Part shown: positions 1 to 7,957 of the stretch, piece after piece | Numbering within the stretch: the first letter of the stretch is position 1 | Layout: each line of letters opens with the position of its first letter | From: Actinomadura_C alba | GTDB lineage: Bacteria > Actinomycetota > Actinomycetes > Streptosporangiales > Streptosporangiaceae | Assembly: GCF_039530285.1 (NCBI RefSeq) | Contig: NZ_BAAAOK010000055.1 | Span: 1 to 64,000 of the forward strand | DNA: 64,000 bases | Direction: 5' to 3' | Notes under the pieces: model-generated | The model's database searches: none | What the model was told of the DNA's origin: nothing | Seen by the model: the letters and a program-made list of their open reading frames with translations, nothing else | Program-made: the position numbers and the translations under genes

Positions 1-289
1 CGCCGGGCACGCCGAGGCAGACCATGATCGGCACCTGCGGCACCGACGCGCGCAGCCGCAGGCCCTCGGCCAGCTTGGCGACGCCGAGCCAGGTCGCGCC
101 GCCGGCCAGCGCGGCCAGCGCGGCCTCCTCCATGCCGTGGCCGTAGGCCTCCGCCTTCACCATCGCCATCACGTCCGCGCCGCCCGCGCGGTCGCGCAGG
201 AGCGCGATGTTGTCGCGGATGGCACGAAGATCGATGCTCGCCTGAGCCGGACTCGTCACGTCTGCCAAGTCTGCCGATTCTCCCACCAT
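1..289 (-). CDS. alr: Alanine racemase, N-terminal part (runs off window)
   Basis: PLP-dependent racemase that makes D-alanine for peptidoglycan. About 96 N-terminal residues are present and the rest lies beyond position 1. The motif VKAEAYGHG (residues 44-52) contains the PLP-binding lysine (K45) and the conserved tyrosine (Y49). Most family members have Asp where this one has Glu47, a conservative change. The following text (LGVAKLAEGLRLR) also fits the TIM-barrel domain. The gene starts 9 nt after the nnr stop, so it is probably the last gene of an acpS-nnr-alr operon. The start is uncertain: I chose ATG at 289, but an in-frame GTG two codons upstream and TTG/GTG codons a few residues downstream (after a GGGAG) are alternatives. 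Confidence 0.9.
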   Translation of the reverse strand, partial: MVGESADLADVTSPAQASIDLRAIRDNIALLRDRAGGADVMAMVKAEAYGHGMEEAALAALAGGATWLGVAKLAEGLRLRASVPQVPIMVCLGVPG

Positions 290-298
290 GATCACTGC

Positions 299-1798
299 TT
301 ATCCGGGGCCTGCCCACGTCGTGTCTCCAGACAGGGTACGAAATGCCCTGGGCAGTGCGGTGATGACGTCGTACGCGCTGATCGGAGCCTGGCCCTCTCC
401 GGGCCGATCATGGGGCGCGACGGCGAAGCGGGCGGCGAGGCCATGCAGGTACGCACCCGCGGTGGCCGCGTCGAGCGGGGGCATGCCGCTCGCGAGGAAC
501 GCGCCGGTCAGCCCGGACAGCACGTCACCGGTACCGGCCGTGGCCAGCCACGGGGTACCGGTCGGATTGACGTGCACCGGCCGGCCGGTCTGCGCGACCA
601 GGGTGGTCGACCCCTTGAGCAGGACGATCGCGGAGAGCTCGGCCGCGGCCTCGCGGACATGCTCCAGCCGCCGCGCCTCGATCGCCTCGCGGTCGGCCCC
701 GATGAGGCGGGCCAGTTCACCGGCGTGCGGGGTGAGCACGGTCGGGGCCGTACGGCGCAGCAGATCACGACGCCGGGCCAGCACCGTGAGACCGTCGGCG
801 TCCACCAGCACCGGCAGATCACTGCCGAGGGCGGCGGCGACCAGGGCCTCGGCCCGCTCGTCCGTGCCGATCCCGGGGCCGACCACCCACGCCTGCACCC
901 GTCCCACCAAGGAACCCACGTCCGCCACGTCGCCGGCCTCGAGCACCGTGGTGACCGTCTCGGGCCACCGCTGCCGGACGAGGTCGACGGCCGGGCGCAC
1001 GGAGGCGAAGCGCACCATCCCGGCCCCGCCGCGGACGGCCCCGCCCGCGGCGAGCACGGCGGCACCGGTGAACTGCTCACTTCCGGCGATCAAGCCCAGC
1101 ACGCCACGGCGGTACTTGTCGGACTCGGGGGACGGCCGCGGCGGCCGGATGTCCTCCGAGTGCGGCGCCACCACGTCGGGTTCCGGCAGACGCGGCCCGA
1201 GCCCGATATCGATCAGTTCCACCACTCCGGCGTACCGGGCGCCGGGGTCGACGAACAGGCCCGGCTTGTACGTGCCGAACGTCACGGTCACGTCGGCGGT
1301 GATCGCCACGCCTTCGACCTCGCCCGTGCTCGCGTCGACACCGCTCGGCACGTCGCAGGCCACCACGACGGCGGCGCTCGCCGCCGTCCGCTCGGCCAGC
1401 CGGGCGTACGGCTCCCGCAGCCCGCCGTGCCCGCCGATGCCGACCAGGCCGTCGATCACCAGATCGGCGGCGTCGATGACGGCCTCGTCGGCGGTCACCC
1501 GCCCACCGGCCGCCCGTAGCGCACGCAGGCCCTGCTCGTGCGTCTTCGAGCCGGCCAGGATCGCCTCGACGCCCGCGCCGCGCCGCGCCAGCCACGCGCC
1601 GGCGAACAGCGTGTCACCGCCGTTGTCGCCGCTGCCGACGAGCAGCACGACCCGCGAGCCGTACGCGCGGGGCGGTATCGGGGCACAGACGGCCGCCAGC
1701 CCCCTGGCCGCGCGCCGCATGAGCTCGCCCTCGGGCAGCGCGGCCATCAGGGCCTGCTCGGCCTCCCGTACCTTGCCGACCTCGTGCGCGTGTCTCAT
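299..1798 (-). CDS. nnr: Bifunctional NAD(P)H-hydrate epimerase / ADP-dependent dehydratase
   Basis: Repairs hydrated NAD(P)H: the N-terminal YjeF_N half epimerises R/S-NAD(P)HX and the C-terminal ribokinase-like half dehydrates S-NAD(P)HX using ADP. The 499 residues match a fused enzyme. The epimerase half shows GSGDNGGD (55-62) and DVPSGVDA (149-156). The dehydratase half begins near residue 229 and shows VVGPGIGTD (305-313), TPHAGELARL (356-365) and the catalytic AGTGDVLSG (421-429). ATG at 1798 shares one base with the acpS stop (TGATG), which supports this start; the open frame continues upstream only as a shadow of acpS. Translation is probably coupled to acpS. Confidence 0.93.
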   Translation of the reverse strand: MRHAHEVGKVREAEQALMAALPEGELMRRAARGLAAVCAPIPPRAYGSRVVLLVGSGDNGGDTLFAGAWLARRGAGVEAILAGSKTHEQGLRALRAAGGRVTADEAVIDAADLVIDGLVGIGGHGGLREPYARLAERTAASAAVVVACDVPSGVDASTGEVEGVAITADVTVTFGTYKPGLFVDPGARYAGVVELIDIGLGPRLPEPDVVAPHSEDIRPPRPSPESDKYRRGVLGLIAGSEQFTGAAVLAAGGAVRGGAGMVRFASVRPAVDLVRQRWPETVTTVLEAGDVADVGSLVGRVQAWVVGPGIGTDERAEALVAAALGSDLPVLVDADGLTVLARRRDLLRRTAPTVLTPHAGELARLIGADREAIEARRLEHVREAAAELSAIVLLKGSTTLVAQTGRPVHVNPTGTPWLATAGTGDVLSGLTGAFLASGMPPLDAATAGAYLHGLAARFAVAPHDRPGEGQAPISAYDVITALPRAFRTLSGDTTWAGPG

Positions 1799-2178
1799 CA
1801 CTCGCTCCGCTCGGGGGTCTCGTCGGCTCGGGCCTCCGCGACGACGACCGCCGTGGCGACGCCGGCGTCGTGGCTGAGGGAGATATGCCAGTGGGTCACG
1901 CCGCGGGCGCGCGCCGCCGCGGCCACCGTCCCGGCGACGTGCAGGCTGGGCCGGCCGTCGTCTTCGCGGCGGACCTCGGCGTCGGTCCACAGCAGCCCCC
2001 TGGGCGCGCCCAGGGCCTTGGCCAGGGCCTCCTTGGCGGCGAACCGCGCGGCCAGCGACCTGACCGGCAGCCCCCGCTCCGCCTCGGTGAACAGCCTGGT
2101 CCGCAGCCCGGCCGTACGCTCCAGCGACTTCTCGAACCGGACGAGGTCCACCACGTCGATCCCCACACCCACGATCAC
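1798..2178 (-). CDS. acpS: Holo-[acyl-carrier-protein] synthase
   Basis: Transfers 4'-phosphopantetheine from CoA to the serine of acyl carrier proteins. The 126-residue form starting at GTG 2178 has the usual length. GIDVVDLVRF (6-15) includes the metal-binding Asp8, ARFAAKEALAK (44-54) holds the conserved Glu50, and HWHISLSHD near the end is typical of the family. The open frame continues 19 codons upstream, but that segment (RRPGHPAGERIR) is not family-like. This is the first gene of a short operon with nnr and alr. A perfect TTGACA lies on this strand at 2244-2249, but I see no matching -10 box. Confidence 0.9.
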   Translation of the reverse strand: MIVGVGIDVVDLVRFEKSLERTAGLRTRLFTEAERGLPVRSLAARFAAKEALAKALGAPRGLLWTDAEVRREDDGRPSLHVAGTVAAAARARGVTHWHISLSHDAGVATAVVVAEARADETPERSE

Positions 2179-2358
2179 CCGTCCAGGGTGCCACGCCCGG
2201 ATCCGCTCGCCGGCGGGGTGCCCGGGCCGGCGCAAAAATCACCTGTCAATCGGGCCAACTCGTACCGATCGCCCCCTTCGCACGGGCTACAGTTGGCCGG
2301 TCCCGCCAGCCCGCTCCGAGTTGGTGGACGTCAGACCTGCCCGGGCTCTGCCCACAGG

Positions 2359-2412
2359 AGATCCGACCTGATACGGATCTATGTTCACCGGCAGAGCGCC
2401 GGTTCTATATAT
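2359..2412 (+). other. Paired hairpins with T-rich tail, possible small RNA 3' end
   Basis: Two inverted repeats stand close together: AGATCCG (2359-2365) with CGGATCT (2374-2380), and ACCGG (2387-2391) with CCGGT (2399-2403). The second is followed on the plus strand by TCTATATATT, an unusually AT-rich run here. The arrangement resembles the end of a short plus-strand transcript antisense to nothing annotated, but I find no convincing plus-strand promoter, only a TACAGT at 2288-2293 without a -35 box. Confidence 0.3.
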
Positions 2413-2426
2413 TCGCGCCGGCCGCG

Positions 2427-2457
2427 GTGGCCCCGCCCGATGTCCGGGAGGGGCCAC
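2427..2457 (-). terminator. Stem-loop terminator after glmS
   Basis: GTGGCCCC-G-CCCG (2427-2439) pairs with CGGG-A-GGGGCCAC (2445-2457) across a 5-base loop with one mismatch. It lies about 50 bases past the glmS stop. No T-run follows on the minus strand, so it would be a tail-less actinobacterial type. A short TTT follows on the plus side. Confidence 0.6.
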
Positions 2458-2507
2458 TTTCGCGCTCGGCCGCCGGCCGCCACCCGACCTCGGCCGCCGG
2501 TCGGCCG

Positions 2508-4376
2508 CTATTCGACCGTGACCGACTTCGCGAGGTTGCGGGGCTGGTCGACGTCGTGTCCCTTGGCGGTGGCCAGCTCACAGGCGAAGACCTGCAGAGG
2601 CACCGTGGCGACCAGCGGTTGCAGCAGGGTCGGGACGGCGGGCACCCTGAGCAGCGTGTCCGCGTACGGGACCACCGACTCGTCACCCTCCTCGGCGATC
2701 ACGATCGTCCGGGCGCCCCTGGCGCGGATCTCCTGGATGTTCGAGACGATCTTGTCGTGCAGGACCCGCCGGGCGCGCGGCGGCACCACGACGACGACCG
2801 GAAGGCCCTCCTCGATCAGGGCGATCGGCCCGTGCTTCAGTTCGCCCGCGGCGAATCCCTCGGCGTGCATGTACGCCAGCTCCTTGAGCTTCAACGCACC
2901 CTCCATCGCCACCGGATACCCCACGTGCCGGCCGAGGAAGAGCACGCACCGCTCGTCGGCGAGCGAACGGGCCAGCACCCGTACCGGCTCCATGGTCTCG
3001 AGGACCTTGTCCACCTTGTCCGGCATGGAGGAGAGGAGCTGGACCATGGCGAACACCTCGTCGCCCCACTTGGTGCCGCGGACCTGGGCGAGGTAAAGCG
3101 CGACGAGGTAGACGGCGACCAGCTGCGTGAGGAACGCCTTGGTCGAGGCGACCGCGATCTCGGGGCCGGCGTGGGTGTAGAGCACGCCGTCGCACTCGCG
3201 CGGGATGGTCGAGCCGTTGACGTTGCAGATGCCGAGTACCCGGGCCCGCTGCTCTCTCGCGTGCCGCAGCGCCATGAGCGTGTCCATCGTCTCGCCGGAC
3301 TGCGAGATCGCGATGACGAGCGTGCTACGGGTCAGGATGGAGTCCCGGTACCGGAACTCGCTCGCCAGCTCGACCTCGCAGGGCAGCTGTGCCCAGTGCT
3401 CGATGGCGTACTTGGCGATCATTCCGGCGTGATAGGCCGTTCCGCAGGCGACAATGATGATCTTGTCGACGTCGCGGAGCTCGTCGTCGGACAGGCGCAT
3501 CTCATCGAGGGTGAGCCGGCCGTCCACGCCGACACGGCCGAGCAGGGTGTCGGCCACCGCACGCGGCTGCTCGGCGATCTCCTTGAGCATGAAGTAGTCG
3601 TAGCCGCCCTTCTCGGCGGCGGACACGTCCCAGTCGACGTGGTACTCGCGCACGGGGACCGGCTTGCCGTCGAAACCGGTCACCGTGACCTCGTCGCGGC
3701 GGAGCTCGACGACCTGGTCCTGACCCAGCTCGATCGCGTCGCGGGTGTGCGCGATGAAGGCGGCGACATCGCTGGCGAGGAAGTTCTCCCCGTCGCCGCG
3801 GCCCACGACCAGCGGTGAGTTGCGGCGCGCGCCCACGACGACATCGGGTTCGGCGGCGTGCGCGGCCACCAGGGTGAAGGCGCCCTCGAGCCGGCGGCAG
3901 ACGCGGCGCATCGCCTCGGTCAGCCCGCCGGAGCCCGTGATCTGCTCTTCCAGCAGGTGCGCGACCACCTCGGTGTCGGTGTCCGAGGCCAGCTCGTGGC
4001 CACGTTCCTCCAGCTCCGCGCGCAGTGAGGCGAAGTTCTCGATGATCCCGTTGTGCACGACCGCGATCGCCGCCGAGCAGTCGGTGTGCGGGTGCGCGTT
4101 GCGGTCGTTCGGCTGCCCGTGGGTGGCCCAGCGGGTGTGCCCGAGGCCCAGCGTGCCGCCCTCTGCCACCGCCTCGGACGGCGCGGACGTGACCTCGGAG
4201 GCCAGCGCCTCGCGCAGGTTCGCGAGCTTGCCGGCCCGCTTCACGGTCTTCAGCGCGCCACCGGTCAGGACCGCCACACCGGCGGAGTCGTACCCCCGGT
4301 ACTCCAGCCTGGCCAGCCCGTCGACGACGACCTCGATGGCGGGCTTCGCTCCCACGTACCCAACGATTCCGCACAT
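2508..4376 (-). CDS. glmS: Glutamine--fructose-6-phosphate aminotransferase (isomerising)
   Basis: First enzyme of UDP-GlcNAc synthesis: moves the amide nitrogen of glutamine to fructose-6-phosphate, giving glucosamine-6-phosphate. 622 residues. The start at ATG 4376 gives MCGIVGYVG, which exposes the catalytic Cys2 of the class II glutaminase domain. Earlier in-frame codons would bury it and are rejected. HTRWATHG and HNGIIENF follow in the glutaminase half. The two SIS sugar-isomerase domains show ACGTAYHAG and ISQSGETMDT, and the end PRNLAKSVTVE is typical. glmM (9687-11027) is the next enzyme of the pathway. I saw no glmS ribozyme-like leader in the 52 bases upstream. Confidence 0.97.
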   Translation of the reverse strand: MCGIVGYVGAKPAIEVVVDGLARLEYRGYDSAGVAVLTGGALKTVKRAGKLANLREALASEVTSAPSEAVAEGGTLGLGHTRWATHGQPNDRNAHPHTDCSAAIAVVHNGIIENFASLRAELEERGHELASDTDTEVVAHLLEEQITGSGGLTEAMRRVCRRLEGAFTLVAAHAAEPDVVVGARRNSPLVVGRGDGENFLASDVAAFIAHTRDAIELGQDQVVELRRDEVTVTGFDGKPVPVREYHVDWDVSAAEKGGYDYFMLKEIAEQPRAVADTLLGRVGVDGRLTLDEMRLSDDELRDVDKIIIVACGTAYHAGMIAKYAIEHWAQLPCEVELASEFRYRDSILTRSTLVIAISQSGETMDTLMALRHAREQRARVLGICNVNGSTIPRECDGVLYTHAGPEIAVASTKAFLTQLVAVYLVALYLAQVRGTKWGDEVFAMVQLLSSMPDKVDKVLETMEPVRVLARSLADERCVLFLGRHVGYPVAMEGALKLKELAYMHAEGFAAGELKHGPIALIEEGLPVVVVVPPRARRVLHDKIVSNIQEIRARGARTIVIAEEGDESVVPYADTLLRVPAVPTLLQPLVATVPLQVFACELATAKGHDVDQPRNLAKSVTVE

Positions 4377-4428
4377 GGCGGCCACCATAGCCGCTGTGAC
4401 CAGCGCGGCGAACCTCGGGAGCGCCGTG

Positions 4429-5145
4429 TCACTCGGCGCTGGCGACCGACAGAGTGCGCAGGCGTACGGCCGCCAACGTGGCGCCGAGCACCGAGACGAC
4501 CACGAGCAGCACGGCGGCGAGGCCGAACGCCACCTCGGAGGTGACCGTGCTCGCCGAGCTGACGGCATCGGTCACCGACAGCGACCACTGCTGGATCGAC
4601 AGTGACCGGGCGCCGGGGGCGAAGTTGCCGATCAGCGTCTCCCAGACGAGGGCGTACAGCAGGCCGATCGTGACCGCGTTGCGGCTGGCCACCGCCAGCA
4701 CCACGAACACGGCGCAGTAGGCCACCCCGCCGACCAGCGTCCCCACTGTGAACCCCGCGGCCAGCCCGGCGGTGCCGCCGGTGAGGATCAGCCCCGCCAC
4801 GAGCGTCGGTACGACCGCGAAGGCGACCACGAGTGCGATCGCCACGGCCAGCTTGGTCAAGAGGATGACCGGCCGCGGGATCGGCTTGGTCAGGATGTAC
4901 ATGATCTGGCCGTCGTCGATCTCCGGAGCGATGACGCCCGTACCGGCGATCAGCGCGAGCAGCGGCAGCAAAGTCGTGAGCGCGAACCGCTGCAGCACGA
5001 TGGTGGAGATGTTCAGGTCGTTGTTGCCGGTGATCCGCAGGGCGACGGCCAGGAGCAGCAGGACGGCCGGCAGCATGAACAGCAGCAGTGCCCGCCTGCG
5101 GCCCAGCATTCCGCGGAAGGTGATGTAGGCGATGGTCGCGTTCAT
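4429..5145 (-). CDS. ABC-2 type transporter permease
   Basis: 238-residue membrane protein with six predicted hydrophobic segments: about 19-38, 52-75, 96-124, 135-155, 158-175 and 205-230. After the second comes PEIDDGQIMYILTKP, a loop typical of ABC-2 exporters in which a cytoplasmic turn precedes KPIPRPVILL. It lies 34 bases after the ATPase gene at 5180-6091 and is presumably its partner. The substrate cannot be read from the sequence; antibiotics, lipids or signals are all possible for this family. Confidence 0.8.
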   Translation of the reverse strand: MNATIAYITFRGMLGRRRALLLFMLPAVLLLLAVALRITGNNDLNISTIVLQRFALTTLLPLLALIAGTGVIAPEIDDGQIMYILTKPIPRPVILLTKLAVAIALVVAFAVVPTLVAGLILTGGTAGLAAGFTVGTLVGGVAYCAVFVVLAVASRNAVTIGLLYALVWETLIGNFAPGARSLSIQQWSLSVTDAVSSASTVTSEVAFGLAAVLLVVVSVLGATLAAVRLRTLSVASAE

Positions 5146-5179
5146 TCGTCGCTCAACCCTCTCCCGGAGCCGATCCGGT

Positions 5180-6091
5180 TCATGACGCCACCAGGTACGA
5201 GAAGACGCTCTCCAGGGACTCGTCGGCCGGCGAGACCTCCCACAGCCGCACGTTCTCCTTGTGCGCCAGCTGGGGCAGCAGCCACGTGAACCTGCGGAAG
5301 TCGACCGCCTCGACCCGCAGGCCGCCCTCGCTCAGCTGGACGCTCCGCGCGGACCCGTCGGCGATAATCGCCGACGCCAGCCTGCGGTCGTCGGCGGAGC
5401 GGACGATGAACACATGGGGACGGTCGGTCATCAACCTCCGGATGGCACGGAAGTCGCCGGAGGCGGCGTGCCGGCCGGCGACCATCACCTCGATATGGCT
5501 GGCCAGCCGCTCGACCTCCTCGAGGATGTGCGAGCTGAACAGCACGGTGCGGCCCTCGGCCGCCATCCGGCGGATCAGATCCATCAGCTGCAGGCGCTGA
5601 CGCGGGTCCATGCCGTTGAAGGGCTCGTCGAGCAGCAGCACCGGCGGGTCGTGCACGAGCGCCGAGGCCATCTTGATCCGCTGCTTCATGCCCTTGGAGT
5701 AGGTGCCGATCACCCGGTCCTTGGCGGGTTCCATCTCGACCAGGGCGAGCGCCCGCTGCGCCGCCGCCCCCGGCTGGGGCAGCTTATGCAGCTTGGCCAT
5801 GGCCAGCGTGAACTGCCAGCCGGTCAGGAAGTCGTAGGCCGACTCGCGCTCGGGCACGAGCCCGATGTGCCGGTAGACGTCCGGGTTCTTCCAGATCCGA
5901 GCCCCGTCCAGAGTCACCCCACCGGACGAGGGCGCGAGGAATCCGCCCATCATGTGGATCACCGTGGACTTGCCGGCACCGTTCGGGCCGAGCAGGCCGG
6001 TCACGCCCGGCCCGACGGTCATCGAGATCCCGTTGACCGCCACGACGTTCCCGTACCACCGGGACACCTGGTGCAGCTCCAGCACGCTCAC
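5180..6091 (-). CDS. ABC transporter ATP-binding protein
   Basis: 303-residue ATPase of the ABC-2/CcmA-like exporter class. It has Walker A GPNGAGKST (35-43), a signature loop in the form YSKGMKQRIKMA, Walker B VLLLDEP followed by FNGMDPRQR, and an H-loop in SSHILEEVE. The usual LSGGQ is replaced by YSKGM, which is normal for this subfamily. A C-terminal region of about 80 residues follows the nucleotide-binding domain. GTG at 6091 overlaps the stop of the upstream permease (GTGA), which decides this start over the longer open frame. It works with the permease at 4429-5145, or with both permeases of this cluster. Confidence 0.9.
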   Translation of the reverse strand: MSVLELHQVSRWYGNVVAVNGISMTVGPGVTGLLGPNGAGKSTVIHMMGGFLAPSSGGVTLDGARIWKNPDVYRHIGLVPERESAYDFLTGWQFTLAMAKLHKLPQPGAAAQRALALVEMEPAKDRVIGTYSKGMKQRIKMASALVHDPPVLLLDEPFNGMDPRQRLQLMDLIRRMAAEGRTVLFSSHILEEVERLASHIEVMVAGRHAASGDFRAIRRLMTDRPHVFIVRSADDRRLASAIIADGSARSVQLSEGGLRVEAVDFRRFTWLLPQLAHKENVRLWEVSPADESLESVFSYLVAS

Positions 6092-7005
6092 GACAGACCC
6101 GCCTTCCGGAACCGGCCGTACAGGACCGCCAGCGCCCCCGCGACCACGGCGGCGCAGACCAGCGCGAACACCGGCCCGCCGATCCCGTCGGGCGGCCCCT
6201 GCGGCGTCGAGCCGCTTGCACCGAACAGGCCCACCTGCACGCCGTCGACCAGGTTGAACGGGGTGAACAGCCCGGCCCACCCGGCCGCATCGTAGTTGTT
6301 GTTGTACAGAGCGATGAACTGCACGAGCCCGACGGTGGCGCTGCTCAGCAGGTACACCGCGATGACCGCGGCCACCCCGAACCCCCGGCGCGGGGTGAAC
6401 GCCGCGATCACCAACGCGAAGGCGGCGAGGACGAACGCGAACACCGCGCAGCCGGCCATCCCGCCGAGGTAGTCCGTGGTCTGCGCGCCGACGCTCGGCA
6501 TCGCCGGCGCTTGCGTCTCCTCCGACGGCCGGGTGACCAGCGCGCCGACGTACAGCAGCGTCACCGGGGTCGCCAGCAGCGCGAAGATCGCCGTCACGAA
6601 CGCCGCGAACTTCGCCAGCACGAAGTCGAACGAGCCCACCGGCCGCGAGAAGTACAGCGGCACCACGTGGAACCGCAGCTCGCGCGAGGCGATCACCGGA
6701 GCCTGGGTGGCCAGGAAGATGGCCACGATGGGCTGCAGGAGGACGGCGTAGGCGGCGTAGCGGATGAGCGTGGACGGCTCCTTGGTGATGGCGAGCACCG
6801 CCACGCTGCCCGCCGCCGGCAGCATCATGATCGCCACCAGCAGGAACGGCATCACCTTGGCCCTGGCCGGCCGGCCGAGCCCGTATACGGCCCGCAGGTT
6901 GTGCACGAACAGCGATCGGATGACGTACGACCGGCCGAGCCGCCTGCCCTCGTAGTGGCGATAGCCGATGTCGTGGATCGTCGAGGGGGTGAGGGGGCTG
7001 GTCAT
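6088..7005 (-). CDS. ABC transporter permease
   Basis: 305-residue integral membrane protein. The N-terminal cytoplasmic part (IHDIGYRHYEGRRLGR) recurs in ABC-2 permeases of actinomycetes. Six hydrophobic segments follow, at about 50-72, 83-104, 130-155, 178-203, 208-235 and 275-297. It shares 4 bases with both neighbours (ATGA with the ATPase upstream, GTGA with the ATPase downstream), so it is translationally coupled to both. The position suggests it pairs with the ATPase at 7002-7922. The substrate is unknown. Confidence 0.83.
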   Translation of the reverse strand: MTSPLTPSTIHDIGYRHYEGRRLGRSYVIRSLFVHNLRAVYGLGRPARAKVMPFLLVAIMMLPAAGSVAVLAITKEPSTLIRYAAYAVLLQPIVAIFLATQAPVIASRELRFHVVPLYFSRPVGSFDFVLAKFAAFVTAIFALLATPVTLLYVGALVTRPSEETQAPAMPSVGAQTTDYLGGMAGCAVFAFVLAAFALVIAAFTPRRGFGVAAVIAVYLLSSATVGLVQFIALYNNNYDAAGWAGLFTPFNLVDGVQVGLFGASGSTPQGPPDGIGGPVFALVCAAVVAGALAVLYGRFRKAGLS

Positions 7006-7922
7006 GGCGTGACTCCGGTCGGCCCCGCCGGGGCGGCGAAGACCTCTTCGATGTGGTGGCGATGCTGTTCCATCCGGATCAGGCGGAGCCCGAGTTCGGC
7101 GACACCGTCACGGACGAGGTCGAAGGTCGACTCGTCGGCGATCTCGATCAGCAGGAAACGGCCCTCGGGACGCACGGCGAGCCCCGAACCGGCCAGCTTG
7201 CCGCTCAGCTGGTCGCGCCCCTCGTCCACCTCGACCACCAGCGTCCCGCTGACCTCCGTGAACGCCGCGACGGCCTGAGATCGGAGCAGCTTCCCGCCGT
7301 CGATGATCACTATGTGGTCGCAGACCCGCTCGAGCTCGCCGAGCAGGTGCGACGTGACGAGGACGCTGATGCCGAACTCGGTGCCGATGCGCCGGATGAG
7401 TGCCAGCATCTCGTCGCGCCCGGCCGGGTCGAGACCGTTGGTCGGCTCGTCCAGGAAGACCAGCTGCGGGTCGTGCACGAGCGCCTGGGCCAGTTTGACG
7501 CGCTGCCGCATCCCGGTCGAGTAGCCGCCGATGGGGCGGTAACGCTCCTCGTACAGCCCGACGTGGCGCAGCGTGTCGGCCGCCCGCTCCCGCGCCGCGG
7601 TGGGTGGCAGCCCGCACATGCGGGCCATGTGGACGACGAACTCGGTGGCGGAGACGTCCGGCGGGAGACACTCGTACTCGGGCATGAAGCCGACCCGTTC
7701 CCGGATCCGCTCACCCTGGCGATGGATGTCGAGATCCAGTACGGCCGCGTGCCCGCTCGTCGGGGGCATCAGCCCGAGCAGGATCTTGATCAGCGTCGAC
7801 TTGCCCGCGCCGTTCGCGCCGACGAGTCCCACGACCCCGGAGTCGACCGCGACGGTGAGGTCTTCGAGGGCGGTGACCCCCGGGAACCTCATCGTCAGGC
7901 CCTGGGTAGCGATGATCGGCAT
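7002..7922 (-). CDS. ABC transporter ATP-binding protein
   Basis: 306-residue ATPase, first gene of a four-gene exporter operon (ATPase, permease, ATPase, permease). Walker A GANGAGKST (35-43), signature YSTGMRQRVKLAQ, Walker B LVFLDEPTNGLDP and the switch histidine in VTSHLLGELE are all present. It resembles the ATPase at 5180-6091 in layout, so the two exporters may be ancient duplicates. The stop overlaps the next gene by 4 bases. DUF389 lies 35 bases upstream in the same direction and could share the transcript. Confidence 0.9.
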   Translation of the reverse strand: MPIIATQGLTMRFPGVTALEDLTVAVDSGVVGLVGANGAGKSTLIKILLGLMPPTSGHAAVLDLDIHRQGERIRERVGFMPEYECLPPDVSATEFVVHMARMCGLPPTAARERAADTLRHVGLYEERYRPIGGYSTGMRQRVKLAQALVHDPQLVFLDEPTNGLDPAGRDEMLALIRRIGTEFGISVLVTSHLLGELERVCDHIVIIDGGKLLRSQAVAAFTEVSGTLVVEVDEGRDQLSGKLAGSGLAVRPEGRFLLIEIADESTFDLVRDGVAELGLRLIRMEQHRHHIEEVFAAPAGPTGVTP

Positions 7923-7957
7923 GCCTCGAACCTAGTGGAGGGAGGACGCTCCGGTCC

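Larger units (their letters stand above)
2179..2507. other. Intergenic region between glmS and acpS
   Basis: 329 bases without a convincing gene. It contains the glmS terminator hairpin (2427-2457), two smaller hairpins whose downstream T-rich tail lies on the plus strand (2359-2403), and a minus-strand TTGACA (2244-2249) that could be part of the acpS promoter. Short open frames here look like shadows or have no codon pattern. Confidence 0.6.

Noticed and set aside
1799..2242. Longer N-terminus for the NAD(P)H-hydrate enzyme (open frame to 2242)
   Set aside because: The extra part is the acpS gene in another frame; ATG 1798 overlaps the acpS stop and gives the normal length.
2244..2249. Full acpS promoter from TTGACA
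   Set aside because: No TANNNT box 16-19 bases downstream, so I list the -35 only as a remark.
4377..4428. glmS ribozyme or riboswitch upstream of glmS
   Set aside because: Only 52 bases lie before the next gene and show no pseudoknot-like pairing; glmS ribozymes belong to Firmicutes.
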